Below, one piece after another: positions 22,376-34,000 of a DNA stretch of 64,000 bases; within the stretch, counting starts at the first letter, position 1; every line of letters starts with the position of its first letter. The position numbers were made by a program, and so were the translations under genes. The notes under the pieces were generated by a model. It was not told the DNA's origin. It did no database searches and saw only the letters and a program-made list of their open reading frames with translations. Where the stretch lies: positions 14,789,027 through 14,853,026 of the forward strand of contig OY829652.1 of NCBI GenBank assembly GCA_963691815.1, read 5' to 3'. This DNA is from Echiichthys vipera. Taxonomy: Eukaryota > Chordata > Actinopteri > Perciformes > Trachinidae.

Positions 22376-25300
22376 TCATTTTTGGTGGTAGAGCGGACTG
22401 TCGAAGCCGCTGTCCTGCTGCCGTTGTCTTAACTCAGAGAACAGAGGCCTGGAACAAATAACGTGCTGCTTCTCTCCCTCAGAGCCAGGGGTGGGTTCTC
22501 TGTGTGTACGTATCTGTGCATGCTGAAAGTTCAAGGTCTGGGTGTGTGGTGTCTTTTTGGCAATTTCATTATAGACAGTAAGGTCAGAAACATCCGGGGT
22601 GAGACCGCCAAACTCTCCTGAGTCTCTGCCTGATGCAGCAGAGAAAGAAAAGGGCTTCACTGGCTCTACTTTCCTGCCTGAGTAAGAGAGTCCTGAAACC
22701 TGGGAGCCTGTCTCCGAGTCACTGCTGGTCGCACTCCAGTTGGTCCTTCTCTCATCTCTGACAGGAGCCTCCTGTACGAGGAACGGTTTCCTCTGTTGCT
22801 CTGAGTCGAGGCGGTTGTCTGCGTTGCTGGAGTCAACTCCCTGCAGGTACAGCTCCCTGTTTTTACTCCTCACAGACACATTGACAAAATCCACCTGGGA
22901 TGAAGAAGCCATCTGTTGAGAACGTTTGTAAGAGTGGAGGTGTGTGTGAGCAGCACTTTGTGGTTTCAGTCCTGTATCTACGGAGGCATCCTCCTTCCCA
23001 GGAGCAGCAATGCCCTGGTGACTCAAAGGATTAGTCCTCGCTGAATTAGGAGAAGTCTTTTCTGTGTGGGATCTCTCCTCTGGCTTGATGTCAGGGAGCT
23101 CAGGTAGTGTTGACGGGTTCTGACTGAAACCTGCGTTTCGACCTGGAAGACAGTCAGCTGTGGGCACAGCCATCAAACAACCTATTAATACAAAATTCCC
23201 ACCAAATCCATCCATCATCTATCATCTTCAACCGCTTGTTTCTAACAGGGTCGCAGGAGGTGGAGCCGATCCTAGCTGACATTGGCCAGTCAATCGCAGG
23301 GCACATAGAGACAGACAACCATTCACACTCACGTTCACACCTATGGGCAATTTTAGAGTCATCAATTAACCTAACACATGCATTTCTTTGGACTGTGGGA
23401 GGAAGCCGGAGAACCCGGAGAAAACCCATGCAAACAAGAGGAGAACATGCAAACTCCACACAGAAGAGCTGCCCTATTCCCACCAAATGGATATTTTAAA
23501 TTTAAGAAACACCCACTTGTACAGTAAAACAGCTCTGCACAGCAGGACTCACTTTGTAAACTGTAGTTCTTTCCAGATTTACTTTTGATAGGCGTCTCAA
23601 GCACTTTAGCCATGGCTGCCAGCTTGCTTGCAGCATTCATTATTTTCTTTTCCGCCCTGCAGAAAACAGGAAGATCAATACAATTAGCTCGAGGAGCCGT
23701 GATAAAGCAAGCAAACAAGTTTTGGACAATTATGGCCTCTTGCCCTGAAGTCTTTCCCCCGTCCTCCAGTAACTCCTGTAGACAGTTCAGATAATAGCGC
23801 CGCATCTTTCTGGCAGTGTCCTGCCTTTCCCTCTGCACCTCCGTGCGGATCATCTCTGCTGCCCGCTCCCGACTCTCCTGGAGGTAACGCAGCATGTCTC
23901 CTGACATACAAAAACAAAATTATAATCTGGGATTTTCACTACTTACATGTATGGGAAAAAGACTTGACGATGTCTCTTTCCTCGATTCCTTCAGAGGGGC
24001 GTAACATTGAATTCTGGTACCCCTAAAGACAGAATATTTAAAATCCACACAGGTATACATATATAAAAAAATCAACACCATTACCAACCTCTGATCTTTT
24101 CCACAGTTGTCAGGTAATACTGCTTCATCTCCTCGAGGCCTTGCTGAATATTTTGTTGGTGATCGGATCTACTGTAAGCAAGAACAATTAATTTGTTTTC
24201 ATAATTGTATTGAAGTTGAGTCATCATTAACTACTGTACTACTGAAATACATATATCAAATAAAAGCCTCTTGTATTTGCATTTTTTCTAGTTTGAATGC
24301 TTAGAAGAACTTCATTATCTACTAAAGCCAGGTTTTGTAAATAAATACTAAGAATGACTTGATTTGAATATTACTGAAAAGTAAAAGTCCTGAACAACAC
24401 AAACCCTGACGATTCTTTGGCTCTCTTCAGCTCCTCCAGCTGCTGCAGATGTCCCTCCTTCGCCTTTTGTATGCTGCTTTCATGCTCATCTAGAATACAC
24501 AGATAAATCACATGTTGAGTAAATCTGTTTAAATGACATTAAAAAAACATTTTAAATGCAATATACAGTATACCTTTCAGATGCTGCATGGCAGTTTTGT
24601 GCTCTCGAACACTGTGCTGGAGTTGACGACAGGCTTTCTCCAAGTGTCTCTGGAGCTCCTGGTTCTTCTTCTGCAGTTTGCATAAAGTCTCAGCGCACTC
24701 CTTCCTGCAACGAGCCGGCTCCTTTCTCTGGGACAAAGAGCCTGGAAATGGTGGACAATTTCATCATGTAAACTTATTGATGGGCACTAAACTATAGTCT
24801 AATCAAAATAATTAATACTGCATGTCATATGGATTTTCATAATGCACATTACATACTTTGCATTTTGCTTATTTCTCTCTCATACTGCTCCTGTGTTTCT
24901 TTTATCACATCGCTCAGTCTCTCCTCACTTATCTGTAGGGGCATAAACAAAACCATAAAAAGGGTAAAGCAACTTGTTAACATTGTGCTACATGAAATAC
25001 AAGAGATAATAAAAACAGTATGTTGAAACATTGCATTGATAAACATTTGGGAACTTGCTAATTTCAGTGTGCAGACAGCCTCTGCTTTTCCTTTGTTGCT
25101 TTATCCTGCAACTGTACCCAAGTGGGAAAGGACATTTCTGCTATAAATTAAACACTGAGCAGAGCCAGTCCCCTTAAATAATTACGGATAAAATCGCTTA
25201 TTTCATCTTTAGATAACAGATAACCAAATGAAAACTCACTTTCTTCCATTCTGTCTTGGCTTGAGATACTGCTCTGTTGACTATGTCTTTGCAGGATGTT

Positions 25301-28300
25301 TGGAAGATGTGTGTTATTGTGCCCTGTGGTGTGGCCCTACTGTTTTCTTCAGTGCCCTGTTGATCTGTTTTGAGATCCCTGAGAAGTTGTGCCTGGACCT
25401 CTGCCAGACCAGTCTGAAGCTCTGCTACTAATTCATCTCTGATTTGCTTTCTCTGGGACTGCTCCTTCTCTGCATGCCGACATCTCCACTCCTCCTCTCG
25501 GTTCCTCAGAGACTGCTGTAGCTTGGCCTCCATCTTCAGGAGCAGCTCCTTCTTTTGAAGATCGGCATCCTCTCTGGCCTGCTGCAAAGCCTGCTCCAGC
25601 TTTTTGTGCTGCTCTTGTAACTTGTTTTGGTACACCTGTTCACCGCGGACCTGGACGACGGAGATCTCCTGTTGTTTGTCTCGGTTCCAGGCTGCTCTAG
25701 CTCCGGCCAGCTCCGCCTTCAGCAGGGCAGCTTGCTCTCTCCTCCCTTGCTCCAGCTGAGTCTGGAGAGCTGCCACCTCCTCTTGGAGGTTCTCCACCCT
25801 CTGCGTTTCAGAGATCTCCTCGTCCAGCTGGTTCTTGTGCTTCCTATGCCACTGCTCCTCTGCCTTCCTCAGGGCCTCGGATACCTGACGCATTTAGATG
25901 GAGGGATATGAATTATCAGAAAAAGAAAAGTCAGTTGACAAAAGTGACACATTTTATCTGGCAAAGATAAAACCATGTCGTACCTGTTGTTCTGTGCGTT
26001 TCTCTTGTTGTTCTTCCCATTTCTCCCTCTCGGTTTGGAGAGAGGCTTGGTATTCTGGTAATGAAGTTAAATCTTCAATCCAGCGACTGTAGGCCCTGGT
26101 TACGGCACCTTCAACCTGAAACACCACCACTTCATTTGTCATGTACCAATGATACAATAGATGCAAATGTTTGGGGAATAGAGCATGGTATGTTGGAAAG
26201 AAGTTGGGCTACATTGTAATGGCCCACTACTTCCTCCTTTCAAATAACAAGGTAAATCAACATACAGCAAGACAATCTAAAATTAAAAAAAATTCTAAAC
26301 TCAGGTGAATATCAGCGTTAGAAATATTATTGGCTTTGGATTGATTGGTGCCCCTCATACAAAATGTACAATAAAGCATGTTTGGCAAACTAGCACAGGG
26401 ATTATCAAAAACCAGACCTGTTTGGCCATGTCCTCCAGGTGTTTCTCATGTAGCTCTCTATGGGCTTGTTTCCTGGCTTCCTCCACAGCTTTGCGTTTGA
26501 CTTTGTCAGCCTCCACTTGCAGCTGCCGTTTCTGGGCACTGAGCCTGGAGTCCAGCTCCTCAACAGTAATTGTCACACTGCTGTCCTCAATCTCATCTGC
26601 CTGACAGGTGGCCTCAGCAGTATCTTTGCGTTTCTCTCTACTGGCCTCCTCAAGCCTCTGGACCCAGGTCTTCTCCAACTGCACAGGAAGAATACAAACT
26701 TTCAAGTTCAAAATTTCATTTATATAGCACCTTTTAAAAAAAGAGAACATATTTATATATGTGGGTATCGATATCAGTTAGAGTTGTAAGATATCAGCAT
26801 AACAGATATCTGCGAAAATCCAGTGTTGTGCATCACAGGATACAGATGTAGAAAATAAGACACATATACAGCTGACAGAAGGGACGGATGGTGGCCGGAG
26901 AGCTGATACAGGAATTCATGTAGGAGGTGAAGTTATCAGGACTAATAAGAAAAATCTCGGTTTTGTGAGTTTAGCTGAAGGAAAGTGACATCCATTCCTT
27001 AGCGAGTACCAGTATCATCCATGTCCCTTGGCTTCACTGAAGCCACTGGAAAGATATGGCTGCGTGTCGTCAGCATACAGTACTTCAAAACTATTAAAGG
27101 CAGGCTATGTAATCGGATACAGGTAAAATTGTTTTTAAGAACAACTCCAATGCCCCCACCACAACCTCAAGGACAGAGTTCCACTAGAAGGTAGCAGTCT
27201 CCAGGTTTAGTGATAATTCCAGATTGTGAGATACAATAAGTTTTGTTAAGAATAACAGTCTTGTTTAAAAGAGGTCTGGCGTTACACAACACAGACACGG
27301 CTTAAATGAGAGGTTTGGATGGGTGTGAATTCTTTATGGAGATGTGAGTCACAATATTCGAGGAGGCTGACTGTGTTTGGAATTTTTTTTAGTCTGTTGT
27401 TACTATAACAGATAGGATAGACAGAAGGAGGGCGTGGTTCAGCCAGAGGAACAGAGGGCTGTATCCTGGGCCAGAGGGAGAGACAGAAATACACAGGATA
27501 GGCACGTGAATGCATGGCCAGTATGCAGCTACATGTCAGACTGGAATTAGGGACTTGAGGGAGCTGGACAGTTGGTACAGGAAACAATACCTTTTGTAGT
27601 TCCTCCTTCCAAGCAGCCTTGGCCAAAGCTACGTGAGAGTTCACCTGCTGCTGGATCTCAGTCTCCTTTTCCTTGGACCAGTGAGCTTTGACCTGGTTTA
27701 TTGAGGTCTGATGCTGAGCCTCAAGTTCAGCCCTCAGCTTCGCCACAGCTGCACCACTCTCTTCTCGAAACTTCTGCTGGGAATGAGAATCAAATTATTA
27801 ATCATTCTCAGTCCACCGGCAATCTATGTCGGATACAGGCAACTTCATCACTGTGAAAAAGACCGAAATACAGCATGGAGATATAAAGTAAACAAACTGT
27901 GAGTCTGAGTGAAGACATACACAATCAGTACAGAAGTAAATAGTAACGTACTAATTTTAATTAGGGCTGTATCAAATAGCTTGAAGCTTCATTCATAACA
28001 TAGTCATTCAAGTTCTAAATCAATATTTGAATGCTTCAATTCAATTCAAAAAAACTTTATTGCTGTGCAGCTTTTTTCTTTGCATGTCTAATCCATCTAT
28101 TTAAACTCTTTTTTTGCAGAGTTGCATCATTATTTCACTATCATTATTTTATCTGTCTGTAGGTTTGCCCTAGTATAAATCAACACAGAACAATTCCAAA
28201 TTATCATTTACCCTACAATAGTGTATTTTATATTTCATTTTTTTATTTCTCCTTGTTGATGGGCATAAGAACCAACTGCTTCTGATAAACATATTAGGAT

Positions 28301-30966
28301 CTTGCAAACCTCATTTTCTCTGATCAAAGCCTCCTCCTCCTTCTCCTTGCGTAGGTTTTCTTCGAGCATGTCCTTCTCCTTGCAGACAGATATGTAGCAC
28401 TCTTGCACAGCCAACATCTTATCATTGGCCTCAGACAGCTGGGACCTGTGAAGAAATATACATTAATGAGCTTTGCCACCCGCAAAGACTTCCAGATAAC
28501 AACAATTGTCCGTGGCCAGTGCAGAGGACTCACTGTAACTGTTGGACCTGCTGCTGGTGCTGTGCAGTCAGCTGTTCAATCTGAGCATCATGGTCCAGCA
28601 TGAGCTCAGTTCTGATGCTGTCCACCACGTCGTCCCTGTACTGCTGATGAATCCGCTCAGCTCTACATGAAGGAAACAAAACTTTATAAATATGTAAATA
28701 CCCACTTTATGATGAAAACATGACATCAGATTTTATTTTGCTCCTTCTTACCTCGCAGCAGCCTCCTGCTTCTCTTGATCCAGGTCCTGGATCATCTCTC
28801 TCATCTTGGTGCAAAGCTCCAAGTTGGCACATCTCACCTTCTCCTCACTGTGCTTCAACTCCTTATTCTTCTTTTCTAACATCTAGAGTTTGGATAGAGC
28901 ACCATCAGTCGTCATATACAGTAATTATATTTTATTATTAAAATTGAATTGATTTGACGAAACAACAACCAACCTCCACTTGTTCCTGCAAGTGTTGTTT
29001 TTCTTCCTTTAGTCTAGTGAACTCTTTCTCAGACTCTCCAGTTATATCTAGATGTTTCATCTGACTGGTCTCTCTGACCTGTAAACACAGGTGACGTTTT
29101 TTTAGAACCATTTGATCTGTTACCTCTTATTTATACATTGTCTTATGCTTGTGCCATACCATGTCTTTGATGTCATCGTTTTTTTTTTAAACCAACCCAA
29201 CTGGATAATTGTGGTTAGAAACATGCATGAATATATTATTCTAATCCTTTCAGGTCTATATGTTTAATTAGTAATTAGTAGTCAGCTTACCTGAACCAAT
29301 TGCATGTTTTTCTTTTTTCTGTGTTTATTTGAAAGAATTCAATGTATCTACCTAAATCTGAATCATAGCCATCAAACAGTGTATACCAGTACAGTTTTAA
29401 ATGCTTTGCTCAGCTATGCAATATTAAGGCTTGTCTAGTGTCTAGTCGTGTAGGTGTTAGTTCTTACTGAAGAGCAGAGCTTGGCTTCATCTAATTGGGT
29501 CTGCAGCTCAGTCACTCGACCCTGACAGAGAAGGAGCTCCTCCTGCAGCTGACTGATCTTCTGCCGCTTCCCCTTCAGACTTCCCAGGCAGCGCTGCATC
29601 TCCACTCGCAGCAGCCGCAAAGCTTCATCTTTGGGCAGCTTGGAATCCGACAGGTGAGCCAGGGCAGCACTGACCAAACAGTAGGGAAAGTTAGATTTCA
29701 ATTGATAGGAGTGGATATATTAAAGTAGAAATATTGCCAATTGACAAAGTTTCACAGTCTATACTAGCAGCACTCGTGACATGAAGACAAAAAGGACAGC
29801 ATCAGTGTGATTGTAATGATGACATGTCTCTGATCTATAATCATGGTTTACCTGTGAAGCAAGCCATTTTTTGTGTTTGTTTTCTTTAATCCTAAATCCA
29901 CACAGGATTCAGACAGCTGGTTCTCCAAGTCACTGCTCAGGTCTAATGCAATAACGCCATGTTTCATAGCAGATTCATACAGAGTGATTTGCTCCTTCAA
30001 CTCAGCCAGATCCTCCTTTAGAATAACATTTTTAAAAAGGTTAAATCAACTAAGTTACATTTTGTGTAATAATGTTTTGAGAGTGGTTCCATTGTGGGGC
30101 AGGCAAAGAAAAAATCAGAGCGCAGACCTGTAAGACTCTGTTCATGTTTTCACTCAGTGCCTTGGCTGATTGGGTCTGTTGAAGTTTGATTTGTAACTGA
30201 CTCATCTCCTGCACTGAACCTAAAGGAAATAGAACCGCAGCAGAGAAGAAACAATCATTTGGAATTGAGCAAATTAAAAATAAAACACATGTGCATAGAA
30301 GTAGTTCATTCGTGTTCTGTGATTACTTCTCTGAGTTTAAGTCTCCACATTAGCTCACTTGTCTGCAGCAGCTTAGCACATTGTTGTTGATTCTCCTCCA
30401 GACGCTGAGTGAGGGTGTTTACGACTCGGGCTCTCTCCAGTTGTTCTTCTTCTCTTTGGCGCTCCACCTGCTTCACCTGTTCTCTTAACCTCTGACCGAC
30501 ATCAATCTGGACCCAACAAAACAACAACACAGGAGTTTACCATGTCTGCACGCGGATTACATCTCCTGTGACAGTAAAACTACAGACCTGTTCGTTCAGA
30601 GCCTGCAGAGTAGAGTCCAGTTTCTGCTCTAATGTCAACAGTGTAGCGTCATGCTGCTCCTTTATGACAGTAAGGTCTCTGTCATGCTGCTGCCGTGTTT
30701 TGGACAGTGTGTCAGAGCGACAAAGCTCCAACATCTGCTGTTTCATGCTATCTACTGCAGCCTCTGCCACCCTCTGCTTCTTCATGTTCTGCACACAAAA
30801 TAAAAACTACTGTATAAACACACTAATGTCCAGATTATAAAATCAGCAGAATCCTTTTGGGTCTGTTGGAGAATCATTTCAGTGAGACATTCACATTATT
30901 TCATATCGGATTTTTTTTATTTCTGTAAAGTTAACACTGCTTTTGAATGAACTGAATAAATCCTAT

Positions 30967-31006
<40 letters not shown>

Positions 31007-34000
31007 CAACAAGACTGAAGTCTGGTCCTTTAATTACAGATTGACCTGATGTTTTGCAGGTCTTGTATTTAGATTTAAACAATTAAAAGAGAGAAGAACG
31101 AGGAAAACAGTGGTGTGTGGCTATGCAGAACTAACCTCGTGGTCTCTCGCAGTAAGGACCTGTACTTGCTGCTCCATTGCCTTCAATTTGTTTTGCATTT
31201 GAACCTCTCTCTCCTTGGCCTCTTCAACCAGTTGACTTGATTCCTTTAGACTCACGGCGAGGCCATCCTTTTCATCTATTGATGATAAAAGAATTAAAAA
31301 AAAAAAAATTAAGTTACTTTACCCCAAGCAGCATATCCAGCAAGAGTTCAAGAACAAAAAAGATCAGTTTTGCTCCAAGCGTTTCTGTCGATAGTTCAAG
31401 CCCCCGTAACAGCCAAGTGAAGACGGATCCTATTTTGTTTCCTTCTAGCAATCTTAATCAATGCTACAGATGAAGATAATCAGCACTTTGGCTTTTAATG
31501 GTGTATCAGCAAAAACAAACATATTCAGAAAGTATCAAGTATCAAACACAATGTTCAGACATTGTGAAACACTATTGTTTAAAAGAGGCGGTCCCTTATA
31601 AGTCTTCAAGGTGGTGAAGTGAGTCGATTCATTTCAAGCTTGTGCAGTTTGTTTAATTTTTCCACAACAGCTTACATTTTAGCTTTAAAAAAATTAAAGA
31701 GAAGATAACAACATATCAATAAGTGAAAAACAATTCCAACCCTCCATTGTGTGAAACATACCTTTGGCAATTGCAAACTGATGCTCGACATATCTCATAT
31801 TACGTCTTGAATCCTCCAGTTTTCGCTCCAAGTCTTCAATTTGCCTCTGCTGAGCCTTGTTTAAAATCTGCAGCTGGGCAAGCTGCTCTCTATCAGCAGT
31901 TTCTGAAATACAGCACACAATTTATGTTTATCATATTTCAATCACTGACCCCCTTTAAATAGTGTAGATTCATTTTAAGTTTCAGTGGAAAGGCTAAATG
32001 CGTGTTACTCAGAGCCAGCGTGACTGTGGGAGACTGGAGGAGCTCAGAGAGACACATTTGTCCCTACACTGGCAAATTTGAAAGCCTGTACTGCACTTTT
32101 GCTCATAATGCAAGATCATACTTTGCTACTCCAAAGGAATAGGAACCCTTAAAGGGAAGGGTCGGGGGAGAGGTATTCAATTGGTTATAATCTCTAACTC
32201 ACCAGTAGATGATGCTATATCCTACACAATGTTTCTTTAATGTAATATAATTTCTTTTTCCACGCAGGATTTTTTTTTTATTATTATGAGTCAATTTAGT
32301 TAGAAACTAAATACTGAAGCCAGTGTTTCCCATCAGATTACTGGGCAGGAACCCAGGTAAATGTGTTTTGTCTGCAGACTGATGAATCTCAATGGTAAAC
32401 TGAAACTTTGCTTATCTGTAATAACACTGTTAAAGGATGAATTTGTTCAGCTGATTCAGGAAATTCCCAAATTAAGATTTATGATTGAAAGCTACTTTTT
32501 TTAAACCATTACTTTGATTTACATTTCACTGTACTACTGTGCTATTAATACAGCAACTTCATCAAGACTGTCAGACTCACGTTGTGTCGAGTCAAGGAAT
32601 TCTCTTTGCAGGTGGTCAAATTGACCTTCTTGGTGAACAGCCTGTGAGTTGAACATCTTTGGCTGATGGACAGGAGGGTGAGGATTGTAGCTGGCCTTGT
32701 GCTGATCTACTCCTCTCTGAAACACTCCAGACTTTAAATTCTGAAGATCGAACCAGAAGAAACACAGTATGTTTGAAATAAATATATCACTGTGTTCATT
32801 AACTAAGTTGCACAAGTAAACTATTTTCTCTTTTTCAAACGCAATACAACTCTATGACTGGTGGATTGCCAGACATCCAGATGTTTATTTCAAATTATTA
32901 AGAAAAAGGTAAGGGAAATGCATGTATATCTCATACATAAATAAGTACATCTGAAATCACATGTATGATATAATATAAAGGTAAATGTAATCCACTCACT
33001 TGAAAATGGTTTCTACCGTTGTGTTCCCCGTAGTTTTGGTCTTCTCTGCATTCTCCTTCTCCATTATACATTAAAGCCTTATTAGTACATTGAGGGTATG
33101 GTTTAGACTTGTACTCGTCTGTGGAGAAATCATTGATCTCTGTAGATTTTTCTGTGCCCGTGCTGGTGTATGTGTAATCTCCCTCGGTGAACTGATGGTC
33201 CTGGTTCCAGGTGTGAGGCAGAGGTTGATTTTGAAGGTGATGTCCATTGATCGGAACAGGTCCATTCTCATAAGTGTACTCATCATGGGAGCGCTGATCA
33301 TATCCAACTTCACAGTTCTTCAGAGAAACATTCACAGTAAAAGTAATAAGTATTTTTTCCTTTTGAAGTTCTGAAAACGAAATCTATCAGTAAAAACAAA
33401 CCAACAACCTACCTGTTCATGAGAAGTTGGCCTTTGATCTGACCATTGCTGAGTCCATGCAGACTGTGGGCTGAGTGAAGAGGAGAAAAAAGCCTAAATA
33501 AATTACAATGCAATCAGGTAGGCCTGATTTTTGTTTTGTTGTTTTTTTTAACACACCAAGAATGCTCCAAATCTGAGATTACTCATGTGTTAACAGCAAT
33601 GTGTGTGTTACCTGTTGGCAGTGTTTTTACTGCTGCAGGGAGAGTACTCCAGCTCTGGGGAGGAGTTGTCTCTGCTGTCCTCCAGCATGTCATCCGGCAG
33701 GTCGGTGAGCAATTTGTGGAGCTGTGGAAAAACAGCACATGGAAGTGAGTCATCAAGGTTGCTCCGCAACAGAGTTATAAAGTATTCCAGATAGAAAATG
33801 TCAGAGCACTGACAGCCTGAGATGTGTGGGGCACATGTGAGGCGATTTTAAAACAAGCTAAAGCAAAATGATATTGTCTTGAGGGGAATATGGCCCAATG
33901 TAGCCGATAAAAACATTTTGTGCAGGTTTAAGCGTTCACGAACATGTTGTTCTTGTATGCGTCATTTTTTAGCAGAACGATAAATAATTTAAGTCAAGAA

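Noticed and set aside
22376..23218. Start Met at 23218 for a separate 280-residue protein
   Set aside because: The Met and the following residues lie in the intron before the last cep152 exon; the acceptor at 23157 and the phase fit cep152.
24404..24420. Donor GTCAGG for cep152 exon 23
   Set aside because: Breaks the reading frame with the next exon; GTTTGT one step further preserves phase and gives SGRSDHQ.
25627..25911. 94-codon plus-strand open frame with Leu-rich sequence
   Set aside because: Antisense of the long coiled-coil exon of cep152 (25884-25240); antisense of Glu/Gln-rich codons gives Leu-rich frames.
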